From Herbiconiux sp. VKM Ac-1786 (lineage in GTDB: Bacteria; Actinomycetota; Actinomycetes; Actinomycetales; Microbacteriaceae): a stretch of 64,000 nucleotides of DNA. A program made the position numbers and the translations under genes. The stretch is taken from contig NZ_JADKSG010000002.1 of NCBI RefSeq assembly GCF_015350805.1, positions 1,054,001-1,118,000 on the forward strand, read 5' to 3'. The first letter of the stretch is position 1. The number at the start of each line of letters is the position of its first letter. A model generated the notes under the pieces. The model saw only the letters and a list, made by a program, of their open reading frames with translations, had not been told where the DNA came from and made no database searches. Of this stretch, positions 11,187-22,083 are shown one piece after another.

Positions 11187-11803
11187 CGCAGGAGCTGCTC
11201 CATCGTGGTGGACTTCAGCAGGATGTAGCGGTCGTACTCCCCCAGCGGAGCGATCGCGGCCAGCTGCCAGACGGCCGTGCCGGGATCCTCCGACAGCTCG
11301 AGGTCGTCCTCCGCCTGCGGCCCTGAGTCCGGTTCGGGCTCCGGTTCGGGCTCCGCGTCCATTTCCGGTTGCGGCTCCGGCTCCGCCTCCGTTACGCGGG
11401 CGATCGCCCGCCGCACGACCGTCTCCGCCTCGTCCCGCAGAGCTCTGAGCTCCTCCGACCACTCCAGCTCCGGCAGCATCGTGAGTTCGGCCCGGGGGTA
11501 CGGGTCCTCGTCGATCCAGCGCTCGACCGTGAACCGACGGGTGCCCAGGCCGACGATGAGCAGGCTGTCGGCACCCGCGGCGACGCTCACGAGCCGCGCC
11601 ATCGTGCCGACCGAGGCGCGCTCGTCGCCGCCTCCGGCCTCCGATCCGCGCTCGATGAGGACGACGCCGAACTCGAACCCCGGCTCGACCTCGTCGAGCA
11701 GCCGCCCGACCAACGTGAGATACCGGGGCTCGAACACCCGCAGAGGGATGGGCACGAAGGGGAACAGCACGGACCCGAGCGGGAACATCGGTGAGGCGGC
11801 CAT
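11135..11803 (-). CDS. Lon substrate-binding-domain protein
   Basis: A 222-residue protein with the LON N-domain fold but no ATPase or protease part. FPLGSVLFPFVPIPLRVFEPRY at its N-terminus (two overlapping halves of the LON motif) is diagnostic. A low-complexity Glu/Pro stretch (EPEPEPEPDSG) interrupts the C-terminal helices, followed by IAPLGEYDRYILLK, which is conserved in this group. Start is the ATG at 11803 with CTGGAG upstream. The function of stand-alone LON domains is not settled; peptide or protein binding is likely. It is divergent from the DUF427 gene. Confidence 0.82.
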   Translation of the reverse strand: MAASPMFPLGSVLFPFVPIPLRVFEPRYLTLVGRLLDEVEPGFEFGVVLIERGSEAGGGDERASVGTMARLVSVAAGADSLLIVGLGTRRFTVERWIDEDPYPRAELTMLPELEWSEELRALRDEAETVVRRAIARVTEAEPEPQPEMDAEPEPEPEPDSGPQAEDDLELSEDPGTAVWQLAAIAPLGEYDRYILLKSTTMEQLLRQLIDLVLDAEVLWSDE

Positions 11804-11842
11804 GCTCCAGTGAAGCACTGCTGACCGGGCGGGAAGCTGACA

Positions 11843-11848
11843 TAGAGT
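11843..11848 (+). promoter_or_regulatory. -10 element of the DUF427 gene (leaderless)
   Basis: TAGAGT lies 6 nt before the GTG at 11855. A possible -35, CTGACC at 11821, has a spacer of about 16 nt. Confidence 0.5.
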
Positions 11849-11854
11849 GAACAG

Positions 11855-12352
11855 GTGCCCCGACCGCGTCCGGAGATCCCCGCAGCCGGGCAGGAGTCCG
11901 TCTGGGACTACCCGCGGCCGCCCCGCGTCGAGCGCGTCGCCGCGCCCGTCACGATCCGGCTGGGCGGGCAGCTCGTCGTCGAGACCCGGGACGCCGTCCG
12001 GGTGCTCGAGACCAGCCACCCGCCGGTCTACTACCTCCCGATCGCCGACTTCGTACCCGGTGCACTCACCCCCGCCGACGGTTCGTCGTTCTGCGAGTTC
12101 AAGGGCGCCGCCCGGTATCTCGACGTGCGCGGCGGGTCCGAAGTGCGGCCGGCCGCCGCCTGGAACTACCCGCAGCCGTCTCCCGGGTTCGAGCTGCTCC
12201 GCGACCGAGTCGCCGTCTACGCCCAGCAGATGGACGAGTGCACGGTCGACGGCGAGGTCGTGACGCCGCAGCCGGGCGGCTTCTACGGCGGCTGGATCAC
12301 CCGCGCCGTCGTCGGCCCCTTCAAGGGCACGCCCGGTTCACAAGGCTGGTGA
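11855..12352 (+). CDS. DUF427 domain protein
   Basis: A 165-residue soluble protein with the DUF427 beta-tent fold. Typical features are the HPPVYYLPIADF block near residue 56, FCEFKGAARYLDV, and a C-terminal FYGGWITRAVVGPFKG. The family has no proven activity. The GTG start directly follows a -10 element. Its 3' end overlaps the convergent FAD oxidase gene by 15 nt. Confidence 0.85.
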   Translation: MPRPRPEIPAAGQESVWDYPRPPRVERVAAPVTIRLGGQLVVETRDAVRVLETSHPPVYYLPIADFVPGALTPADGSSFCEFKGAARYLDVRGGSEVRPAAAWNYPQPSPGFELLRDRVAVYAQQMDECTVDGEVVTPQPGGFYGGWITRAVVGPFKGTPGSQGW

Positions 12353-13747
12353 ACGCGGGGCGCCGGGTGTCGTCGTCCGAGTCGTCACGGGGAAGCCGTG
12401 GAAGAGCCCGTCGGGGTCGAAGCGGGCGATGAGCTCCTTGATGCGCGGCCAGTCCACTTCCCTGAACGAGCGCGCGATGCGCTCCGGGTGCGCGCGGATG
12501 TCCGCCTCGCTCAAAACGTGCCCCGTGCACGTCGGCAGCAGTGCGGCGGCGACCTCGTCGAGCCAGGCGCGGTTGGCGGCGTCGTCGGCCGGGTTGTCCC
12601 AGATCACGTAGACGATGAGGAGCGTCGTATCGTGCATCCCGTAGGCCGCCTCGCCCACGGGCAGCAGCTCGGCACCCCGGCCGTTCGCCGGCATCCCGGT
12701 CAGCACGTAGCTCTTGCCCGACGGCGCGCGCGCAATCAGCTCCTCGAGCGGTGCCATCGCCTGCTCGAGGGGCAGGTGCGTCCAGAAGGTGTCGGCGAGG
12801 TACCGCGCCCCCTCGGGGTAGGTGGCGTCGACGGGCACGTGCAGCTCGCTCAGCCGCGCCGGCCCCTCGAAGCGCTCCAGCGGCACGAGCCCGGGCGCGC
12901 CGTCGCCGAGCGGTGCGAGTGCGTCGGTGTCGACGGCGCCGTCCGCCTCGATGACGACCGTGGCAGCCACTCCCACGACCAGCGGATGCTCGGCGGCCCC
13001 TCCCGGCCGCCCCACTCCCTGCGTCACCACCGCCACCTCGACGTTCGGCGCCAGCCCCGCCGAGGCCTCGGTCACCCACCTCGTGACGGCGTCCAGCTCC
13101 TGGAGCGGATACGTCCACGTGCTCACCCGCACCGCGGCCGGCGCCGGCCGGAGCTCCACCTCGAACGACGTCACGACGCCCGGGAAACCGGGCCCGGCAC
13201 CTCGCGCCAGCCAGAACAGCTCCTCGTTCTCGTCGAGGGACGCCGTCCGCAGCTCTCCGTCCGCCGTCACCCCCCGGAGGCTCCGGATCGAGAAGCACGA
13301 CGGCAGCCACGCCCCCCAGTTCACGCCGAGCCCTCCCCCGAGCAGGAACCCACCGACCCCGGGATCACCGCAGTGCCCCACCGGAAACGCCAGCCCGTGC
13401 GCGTCGAGCGCCGCTGACAGCACCTTCCCCCGAACCCCCGGCCCGATCGTCGCGACCATCGCCTCGGCGTCGACGGCGATCCCGTCGAGCTCCCCCAGAT
13501 CGATCAGCACACCACCGTCGCGCACCGACGAGGCCACCCAGCTGTGCCCGCCCGAGCGCACGGCGACCCGCTCCCCCGCCGCGACGGCATCCCGCACGGC
13601 CCGCACGACCTCGGCCTCGGTGCGCGGCCGCACCACCTCCCCCGGCCGCCCGTCGACCGCCATCGCGTTGAACACGCCGTCGACGACGGCCCCCTCGAAC
13701 CCCTCGTCCCCGGCACGGATGGTCTCGGGTCCCTGCTCAGCGATCAC
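12338..13747 (-). CDS. FAD-linked oxidase of the berberine-bridge type
   Basis: A 469-residue flavoprotein with an FAD-binding type 4 (PCMH) domain and a C-terminal BBE tail (RIKELIARFDPDGLFHGF). Both residues for bicovalent flavin attachment are present: H68 in RSGGHSW and C126 in GHCGDPGVGG. Such enzymes oxidise sugars, alcohols or natural products and pass electrons to oxygen. There is no export signal. The substrate cannot be told from sequence. GTG start at 13747 with a leaderless promoter. Confidence 0.86.
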   Translation of the reverse strand: MIAEQGPETIRAGDEGFEGAVVDGVFNAMAVDGRPGEVVRPRTEAEVVRAVRDAVAAGERVAVRSGGHSWVASSVRDGGVLIDLGELDGIAVDAEAMVATIGPGVRGKVLSAALDAHGLAFPVGHCGDPGVGGFLLGGGLGVNWGAWLPSCFSIRSLRGVTADGELRTASLDENEELFWLARGAGPGFPGVVTSFEVELRPAPAAVRVSTWTYPLQELDAVTRWVTEASAGLAPNVEVAVVTQGVGRPGGAAEHPLVVGVAATVVIEADGAVDTDALAPLGDGAPGLVPLERFEGPARLSELHVPVDATYPEGARYLADTFWTHLPLEQAMAPLEELIARAPSGKSYVLTGMPANGRGAELLPVGEAAYGMHDTTLLIVYVIWDNPADDAANRAWLDEVAAALLPTCTGHVLSEADIRAHPERIARSFREVDWPRIKELIARFDPDGLFHGFPVTTRTTTPGAPRSPAL

Positions 13748-13753
13748 GGCCCC

Positions 13754-13759
13754 ACGCTA
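13754..13759 (-). promoter_or_regulatory. -10 element of the FAD oxidase gene (leaderless)
   Basis: TAGCGT lies 6 nt before the GTG at 13747, with only GGGGCC in between. Confidence 0.45.
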
Positions 13760-13924
13760 TCCACCGCTCCCTCGCCCCGCCCGCCCCAGAACGGGGCCGC
13801 CGCTCCCCCGCCTCGCTCACCCCAGAACGGGCCGCCGTTGCCGCCCCGCCACCGCAGTCCTACATTGAGGTCACGACCCCGGCCCTCGGGCCCGCCGCCT
13901 CGACCGAGCCACGAAGGAGTCTCC

Positions 13925-14098
13925 ATGACCGACGCCGGCACCCCCGCCCCCGACAGCGCGCCCGACGGAACCGAGCCCGACGAGCATCCGGAACTCGCCG
14001 CCGGCACCGCCGTGCCTGACGAGCTCACCGACGAGCCCACGATCACCCCGCCCGTCGGCGCCCCGGGCGCCCCCGACGGCTCAGGCGCCGAGGACTGA
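13925..14098 (+). CDS. Small acidic proline-rich protein
   Basis: A 57-residue reading frame with a good ribosome-binding site (AAGGAG, spacing 6) before its ATG. The product is almost entirely Asp, Glu, Pro, Ala, Gly and Thr, has no Cys, and is predicted to be disordered. The strong ribosome-binding site and high-GC codon use argue for a real gene. I do not recognise it. It is followed by a convergent small membrane protein gene. Confidence 0.55.
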   Translation: MTDAGTPAPDSAPDGTEPDEHPELAAGTAVPDELTDEPTITPPVGAPGAPDGSGAED

Positions 14099-14124
14099 CG
14101 CGCGCGGCGGGCGGGGCGCAGGGG

Positions 14125-14586
14125 TCAGCGCGCGGAGCGGCGGAGCAGCGTTCCCGTCGCGATGAGGAGGGTGCCGGAGCCGCCCGCGAAGGCGCTCACG
14201 CCGAAGGCGAGCACCGCCGTCATGAGGGAGGTGCGGAGCGACGCGGCCGTCGACAGGGCCGCGCTCTGCTTGCGCAGCTCGGCGGCCTCGTCGCTCGCGC
14301 CGTCCACGCCGCGCAGAGCGGCGCTGATGTCGGCGAAGGTGCGCCCGCCGGCCCCGCGCTCGGCGTTGCCCTTGATGACGAGCGCCTCGACGTAGGCCGT
14401 GACCGGGCCCTGCACCCGCTTGCCCTTGAGCATCGGTGCGTTACCCGGCACGTCGATCTTCTCCGCGCGCAACTGCGTGGCGACAGCGACCCAGGCACCT
14501 GCTCCGACGGTCACGAAGAGGCATCCCGCCGCTATGGCGAGACCGCCGACGGAGCGGAGGTCAGGGGCGGTGGGCGACGACGTCAT
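14125..14586 (-). CDS. Small two-helix membrane protein
   Basis: A 153-residue protein with one N-terminal helix (GLAIAAGCLFVTVGAGAWVAV) and one C-terminal helix (LMTAVLAFGVSAFAGGSG), joined by about 80 outside or inside residues containing VTAYVEALVIKGNAERG. Proteins with this segment are widespread in Actinobacteria, where some have been mislabelled LigA-like; no dioxygenase residues are present. The ATG at 14586 has AGAAGGA six bases upstream. It follows ychF by 39 nt on the same strand and may be cotranscribed with it. Confidence 0.65.
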   Translation of the reverse strand: MTSSPTAPDLRSVGGLAIAAGCLFVTVGAGAWVAVATQLRAEKIDVPGNAPMLKGKRVQGPVTAYVEALVIKGNAERGAGGRTFADISAALRGVDGASDEAAELRKQSAALSTAASLRTSLMTAVLAFGVSAFAGGSGTLLIATGTLLRRSAR

Positions 14587-14625
14587 CGACGGTCCTTCTC
14601 TCAGGGCGAGCACACGGAGGAGCGG

Positions 14626-15699
14626 TCAGTTGTTGAAGCGGAACTCGACCACGTCGCCGTCCTGCATGACGTAGTCCTTGCCCTCGATGCGGGCCTTGCC
14701 GCGCGAGCGGGCCTCGGCGATGGAGCCGGTCTCGACGAGGTCGTCGAACGAGATGACCTCCGCCTTGATGAAGCCCTTCTGGAAGTCGGTGTGGATGACG
14801 CCGGCCGCCTGCGGAGCCGTCCAGCCCTTGCCGATGGTCCACGCGCGCGACTCCTTGGGGCCGGCGGTGAGGTAGGTCTGCAGGCCCAGCGTGTCGAAGC
14901 CGATGCGGGCGAGCTGGTCGAGGCCGCTCTCCTCCTGGCCGGTCGACTCGAGCAGCTCGGCGGCGTCGGCGGGGTCGAGGTCGATCAGCTCCGACTCGAG
15001 CTTGGCGTCGAGGAAGATCGCCTTCGCCGGGGCCACGAGATCGGCGAGCGCACCCTTGCGGGCCGGGTCGTTCAGGATGCCCTCGTCGACGTTGAAGACG
15101 TAGATGAACGGCTTGGCCGTCAGCAGCCCGAGCTCCTTGATCGGCGCGAGGTCGATCGACGACGCCGAGAGCGGCTTGCCGGTGTCGAGCCAGGCACGCG
15201 CCTCCTGCGCGGTGGCGAGCACGACGGGCTCGAGCTTCTTGCCCTTGACCTCCTTCTCGAAGCGCGCTTCCGCCTTCTCGAGGGTCTGCAGGTCGGCGAG
15301 CACGAGCTCGGTGTTGATGGTTTCCATGTCGCTCGCGGCGTCGACCTTGCCGTCGACGTGCACGACGTCGTCGTCGACGAAGCCGCGGATGACCTGCGCG
15401 ATGGCGTCGGCCTCGCGGATGTTCGCGAGGAACTTGTTCCCCAGCCCCTCGCCCTCGCTCGCACCCTTCACGATGCCCGCGATGTCGACGAACGACACCG
15501 GCGCCGGCAGGATGCGCTCGCTGCTGAAGATCTCGGCAAGCTTGTCGAGCCGCGGGTCGGGCAGGTTCACGACCCCGACGTTCGGCTCGATGGTGGCGAA
15601 CGGGTAGTTCGCCGCCAGGACCTGGTTCTTGGTGAGGGCGTTGAACAGGGTGGACTTGCCGACATTGGGCAGTCCGACGATCGCGATAGTAAGAGCCAC
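14626..15699 (-). CDS. ychF: Redox-regulated ATPase YchF
   Basis: An Obg-family P-loop protein that prefers ATP and binds ribosomes. The Walker A motif is GLPNVGKST at residues 8-16; ATIEPNVGVV is switch I. The C-terminal TGS domain ends in DGDVVEFRFNN. I start it at the GTG at 15699 (MALTIAIVGLPN), matching the family's N-terminus. A TTG three codons upstream lies too close to the TAAGCT -10-like element to be used. Universal housekeeping gene. Confidence 0.95.
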   Translation of the reverse strand: MALTIAIVGLPNVGKSTLFNALTKNQVLAANYPFATIEPNVGVVNLPDPRLDKLAEIFSSERILPAPVSFVDIAGIVKGASEGEGLGNKFLANIREADAIAQVIRGFVDDDVVHVDGKVDAASDMETINTELVLADLQTLEKAEARFEKEVKGKKLEPVVLATAQEARAWLDTGKPLSASSIDLAPIKELGLLTAKPFIYVFNVDEGILNDPARKGALADLVAPAKAIFLDAKLESELIDLDPADAAELLESTGQEESGLDQLARIGFDTLGLQTYLTAGPKESRAWTIGKGWTAPQAAGVIHTDFQKGFIKAEVISFDDLVETGSIAEARSRGKARIEGKDYVMQDGDVVEFRFNN

Positions 15700-15715
15700 G
15701 AGCGTCAAGCTTAGC

Positions 15716-15788
15716 TTCCGGATGCGCGGGCCGAGCTTCGGGGTGCGCGGGGCCTGCCCGCCCGAAGCAGTGCCCCGCGCATCCGGAG
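15716..15788 (-). terminator. Nested hairpin between mmsA and ychF
   Basis: Perfect 13-bp arms at 15718-15730 and 15774-15786 enclose a second perfect 8-bp stem (15735-15742 with 15761-15768). It starts 8 nt after the stop of the aldehyde dehydrogenase gene. No T-tract follows, so termination without a U-run is inferred. Confidence 0.5.
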
Positions 15789-15795
15789 CAGTTCG

Positions 15796-17310
<1,515 letters not shown>

Positions 17311-17451
17311 GATTCCTGACTTCTTCGGTGGGAACGGGCGTGGTTCATCGGTGGAGCTGAATCACGCCAGCCTAGAGCTTCGGGGCGTCGTTGGGAGGGC
17401 GTGTCGACGTGGCGATCCGCCGTTGTCGGTGGCCGCTGACACACTGGAGGC

Positions 17452-19050
17452 ATGGACGCACTCCTCCCCCTCGTCATCGGTCTCCTCCTGGGCCTCGCCC
17501 TCGGCGTGGCCGGCGGGTGGCTGCTCGCGCGCAGTCGGCGGGCGGATGCCCGTTCCGCGGCCGATCCGGCCGTCGAGGCCGCGCTGGCCGAACGCACCGC
17601 CGACCTCACCGAGGTGCGCGGTCGCGTCGAGCAGCTCGTCGACGAGCGGGCCGCGCTGCAGAGCCGGCTCGCGGCGGTCGACGCCACGGCCACCGCGCTC
17701 CGCGAGCAGGTCGACATCGGGTCGCTCGCCCACCGGGAGCAGAGCGAGTCGGCGGCGCGCGCCCACCGCGAGCAGACTGCCGCGGCGGCGGCGCAGTTCG
17801 AGGCGCAGCTCACGTTCGCGAAGGAGCAGGCGCGCGAGCGCCTGGCCCAGCAGGATGCGCAGTACAAGGCGCAGATCGCGAGCCTCGAGGAGCGCCTGAG
17901 CGACTTCCAGCGCCGGCTCGCCGAGCTGAAGGAGGCCGAGGCCGCCCGCATCGACGAAGACAGCAAGGTGCTCGTGGCCCTGAGCCCGGTTCAGGAGAGC
18001 CTGAAGGCCGTGCAGGCCAAGGTCGTCGAGCTCGAGACGCAGCGCCAGCAGCAGTACGGCGAGCTCTCGCAGCAGCTGAAGTCGGCCACCGAGTCCGAGG
18101 AGCGCCTGCGCTCCACGGCCGAGTCGCTGGCCTCGGCGCTCCGGTCGAACAGCACGCGCGGCGTCTGGGGCGAGACGCAGCTGCGCAGCGTCGTCGAGGC
18201 GGCCGGGTTGATCGAGCGCGTCGATTTCGACGTGCAGACGAGCATCCAGAGCGACTCGGGTGTGGGCCGGCCCGACATGGTGGTGCACCTGCCCGGAGGC
18301 AAGAACATCGCCGTCGACGCGAAGGTGCCGTTCGACGCCTACCTCGAGGCCTCGTCGATCCCGCCGTCGGCCACGGGCGCCGAGGGCGACCGCCGCACGC
18401 AGCTGATGAAGAAGCACGTCGCCGCGCTGCGCAGCCACATCACGGCACTCGGCACGAAGGGCTACTGGAACGGGCTCGAGGCCTCCCCCGAGCTCGTGAT
18501 CGCGTTCATCCCGAGCGAGTCGCTGGTCTCCAGCGCGCTCGAGGCCGACCCGTCGATCATGGAGTTCGCCTTCGGCAAGCGCGTGGCGCTGGCGTCACCG
18601 GTCACGCTGTGGTCGGTGCTGAAGACGGTCGCGTTCAGCTGGCAGCAGGACGTGCTGACCCAGGAGGCCCGCCAGCTCTTCGACCTCAGCCAGCAGCTCT
18701 ACGCGCGCCTGGGCAAGACCGCCTCGCACATCGACAAGCTCGGCCGCACCATCGACCGCACGGTGAAGGACTACAACGCCTTCATCGGCTCCTTCGAGCG
18801 CCAGGTCTTCCCCACCGCCCGCAAGCTCGGCGCCCTCTCCTCGGAGAGCCTCTTCCCCGAGCTCGCCCCCCTCGAGGAGACCCCCCGCGAACTCTCGGGC
18901 CACGAACTCCTGGCCGAACTCGAGGCGGCGACCCCCGACACCGACGCCACCCGAGACGCCGCCTACCTAGACCACGAGTCGACCCACCCCGAGGCCCCCT
19001 CCACGGTGGTCACCCTCGACTTCGGCGACGACAAAGCCGCCAACGCCTGA
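17452..19050 (+). CDS. rmuC: DNA recombination protein RmuC
   Basis: A 532-residue protein with one N-terminal membrane helix (residues 4-24), a long coiled coil (about 40-215) rich in Gln, Glu and Ala, and the RmuC nuclease-like domain (about 230-460). Conserved blocks include RGVWGETQLRSVVE, DMVVHLPGGKNIAVDAKVPF and IAFIPSE. It is thought to limit inversions and rearrangements at repeats. The ATG at 17452 has GGAGG close by. It is convergent with glpX, from which it is parted by a long hairpin. Confidence 0.92.
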   Translation: MDALLPLVIGLLLGLALGVAGGWLLARSRRADARSAADPAVEAALAERTADLTEVRGRVEQLVDERAALQSRLAAVDATATALREQVDIGSLAHREQSESAARAHREQTAAAAAQFEAQLTFAKEQARERLAQQDAQYKAQIASLEERLSDFQRRLAELKEAEAARIDEDSKVLVALSPVQESLKAVQAKVVELETQRQQQYGELSQQLKSATESEERLRSTAESLASALRSNSTRGVWGETQLRSVVEAAGLIERVDFDVQTSIQSDSGVGRPDMVVHLPGGKNIAVDAKVPFDAYLEASSIPPSATGAEGDRRTQLMKKHVAALRSHITALGTKGYWNGLEASPELVIAFIPSESLVSSALEADPSIMEFAFGKRVALASPVTLWSVLKTVAFSWQQDVLTQEARQLFDLSQQLYARLGKTASHIDKLGRTIDRTVKDYNAFIGSFERQVFPTARKLGALSSESLFPELAPLEETPRELSGHELLAELEAATPDTDATRDAAYLDHESTHPEAPSTVVTLDFGDDKAANA

Positions 19051-19106
19051 CCCCACCACCCCGCGGGTAGCGGGCGCAGCCCCTACCTCCCCACCCCCAC
19101 AACGGC

Positions 19107-19197
19107 GCCCGGCGGGCCGGGTGATGTTTCGTCTCAGCCGCCTTTGAGCTCCGCTCAACCCCTAGGCTGAGGCGAAATATCACCCGGCCCGCCGGGC
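19107..19197 (+). repeat. Long inverted repeat between rmuC and glpX
   Basis: Two 33-nt arms (19107-19139 and 19165-19197) are complementary except at two positions. At both, plus-strand RNA can form G-U pairs whereas minus-strand RNA would have A-C mismatches. The 25-nt loop contains a smaller hairpin (TTGAG at 19144, CTCAA at 19154). It lies 57 nt after the rmuC stop and 10 nt from the glpX stop. It may end rmuC transcription without a T-tract, or be a small repeated element. Confidence 0.8.
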
Positions 19198-19207
19198 AGT
19201 GGAACCC

Positions 19208-20188
19208 CTAAAGCCACTTCTCCATAAGGTGATCAGCTTCGATCCGCCGAATAGTCCCCGAGTGCGACCGAAGAACGATCGACTCAGTCCGAATGATCGG
19301 CCCCAACCGCTTCACGCCGGCCACGAGCCCCCCGTCGGTCACCCCCGTGGCCACGAAGAACGTGTTGTCGCTCCGCACGAGATCGTCGGCCCCGTAGATC
19401 ATGTCCATGTCGAGCCCCGCGTCGATCCCCTTCTGCCGCTCCTCGTCGTCCTTGGGAGCGAGCCGCGTCTGGATGAACCCGCCGAGCGCCTTGATCGCGC
19501 ACGCCGTCGCGACACCCTCCGGGCTGCCGCCGATCCCGACGCACATGTCGATGCGCGTGCCGTACCGGGCCGCGTTGATCCCGCCGGCGACGTCGCCGTC
19601 GAGCATCAGGCGGGTGCCGGCGCCGGTGGCGCGGATGTCCTCGATCAGCTGCGCGTGCCGCGGCCGGTCGAGCACGGCCACCCGGATGTCCCCGACGTCC
19701 TTGCCCTTCGCCGCCGCTAACGCGCGGATGTTGTCGCCGATCGGCCGGTCGATGTCGATGATGCCGATGCCGTCCGCGTCGGTGACGATCTTGTTCATGT
19801 AGAACACGCTCGAGGCGTCGAGCATGGCACCGCGGTCGGAGGCCGCCAGCATCGAGATGGCGTTCTGGCGCCCGGCGGCGGTCAGCGAGGTGCCGTCGAT
19901 CGGGTCGACGGCGATGTCGCAGGCGGGGCCGCGGCCGGTGCCGACGTGCTCGCCGTTGAAGAGCATCGGCGCCTCGTCCTTCTCGCCCTCGCCGATGACG
20001 ATCACCCCGGCGAAGTCGACCGTTCCGAGGAACTTGCGCATCGCATCCACGGCAGCACCGTCGGCGGCGTTCTTGTCACCCTTGCCGATGAAGGGCTGGG
20101 CCCGGATGGCGGCGGCCTCGGTGGCCCTCACCAGCTCCATCGCCAGGTTGCGGTCGGGATTCTCATAGAGAGGTGCGCTGTCGTTCAT
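19208..20188 (-). CDS. glpX: Fructose-1,6-bisphosphatase, class II
   Basis: A 326-residue GlpX-type phosphatase, the gluconeogenic enzyme of Actinobacteria. The metal-binding motifs are GEGEKDEAPM (about 66-75) and DPIDGTSLTAAG (about 95-106). The sugar-binding segment GIGGSPEGVATA is present. The ATG at 20188 has GAAGGAA upstream. It is divergent from fba, so two opposing enzymes of the same step in sugar metabolism share an intergenic promoter region. Confidence 0.96.
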   Translation of the reverse strand: MNDSAPLYENPDRNLAMELVRATEAAAIRAQPFIGKGDKNAADGAAVDAMRKFLGTVDFAGVIVIGEGEKDEAPMLFNGEHVGTGRGPACDIAVDPIDGTSLTAAGRQNAISMLAASDRGAMLDASSVFYMNKIVTDADGIGIIDIDRPIGDNIRALAAAKGKDVGDIRVAVLDRPRHAQLIEDIRATGAGTRLMLDGDVAGGINAARYGTRIDMCVGIGGSPEGVATACAIKALGGFIQTRLAPKDDEERQKGIDAGLDMDMIYGADDLVRSDNTFFVATGVTDGGLVAGVKRLGPIIRTESIVLRSHSGTIRRIEADHLMEKWL

Positions 20189-20316
20189 CGACGTTCCTTC
20201 CGAGGGTTCCCCGCCAGCCTATCCGGGTGGTGGCTGGCTAGACTCGTCGTTGACACGGCACCGGCTGGAGCGCACGACTTCGCTCGCCGACCGCTGCGCC
20301 CACCAAAGGAGATGAC
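20189..20316. promoter_or_regulatory. Divergent promoter region of glpX and fba
   Basis: 128 nt between the two starts. Candidate -10 elements are TAGGCT on the minus strand (about 20218) for glpX and TAGACT on the plus strand (20239-20244) for fba. A TTGACA at 20250 has no fitting -10 downstream. Assignments are by motif only. Confidence 0.4.
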
Positions 20317-21342
<1,026 letters not shown>

Positions 21343-21350
21343 GGCCACGC

Positions 21351-22010
21351 GTGACCGACGAGCGACCGAAGCCCAAGTACGGAGAACTGGCCCCCGAGGG
21401 CTGGGTCTGGCAGCCGCCGAAAGAGGCGACCCCCGACCCCGTCCCCGAGAACGAGGCCCCTCCGGCACCGGCTCCGGTCGCTCGTCCGTCGGGCCGGCCC
21501 CCGGTCGATCCGCGGTGGCCGGCTCCGGATGCGCGTGCCGCCCGCTCCTCGACGGGCGCCCCGTCGGGCGACCCCGCCACGGGTGCCGAACCGTCTGACG
21601 TGCCGGCCCCGAAGCGCGGCCTCACCGTCGACGTGAACATCACGATCGTGCTGCTGGTGCTCGGCACCCTCTCGGTCGGATCGAGCGTCGCCACGCTGCT
21701 CGACCTGAACGGCTACATGACGACGGCAGGCGCGACCTTCGGGCTCGGCGGCTACCCCGCCAACGAGGTCACCCGCATCACGGGCGTGACCGGGGCGGTG
21801 CTGCACGTGCTGCTGATCGCGGGCACCGTGTGGCTGTCGATCCGGCGCATCAAGCGCCAGAAGCTCGCGTTCTGGGTGCCGCTGACCGCCGCGATCGTGT
21901 CGTTCCTGATCACCTGCGTCTGCGTGGCGATCGCGTTCTCGCAGGCGCCGGAGCTGCTCGACTCGCTGACGACCCTGCCGGCGGTCGCGACGATCACGCC
22001 GACACCCTAG
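21351..22010 (+). CDS. DUF6264 family membrane protein
   Basis: A 219-residue protein. The first 90 residues are Pro-rich and disordered, but begin with the conserved block RPKPKYGELAPEGWVWQPP. Three hydrophobic helices follow (ITIVLLVLGTLSVGSSVATL, GAVLHVLLIAGTVWLSI, WVPLTAAIVSFLITCVCVAIA). The family is, as far as I know, restricted to Microbacteriaceae and relatives and has no known role. The GTG start lies 8 nt after fba. Confidence 0.75.
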   Translation: MTDERPKPKYGELAPEGWVWQPPKEATPDPVPENEAPPAPAPVARPSGRPPVDPRWPAPDARAARSSTGAPSGDPATGAEPSDVPAPKRGLTVDVNITIVLLVLGTLSVGSSVATLLDLNGYMTTAGATFGLGGYPANEVTRITGVTGAVLHVLLIAGTVWLSIRRIKRQKLAFWVPLTAAIVSFLITCVCVAIAFSQAPELLDSLTTLPAVATITPTP

Positions 22011-22031
22011 CGGCGTCCCGCCGGCCCGATC

Positions 22032-22077
22032 CGGCCCGGCGGGGCGCGCCCGCCCGGCCCGGCGGGGCGCGCCCGCC
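22032..22077. repeat. Two perfect copies of a 23-bp GC-only repeat
   Basis: Units at 22032-22054 and 22055-22077 are identical. Each is G/C only and partly self-complementary (CGGCGGGGCGCGCC core). It fills the gap between the convergent DUF6264 and ispH genes and may act as a two-way transcription barrier. Confidence 0.8.
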
Positions 22078-22083
22078 CGCGCC

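Noticed and set aside
20250-20255. TTGACA upstream of fba as a classical -35 box.
   Set aside because: No acceptable -10 lies 16 to 18 nt downstream; TAGACT at 20239 is the better element but on its own.
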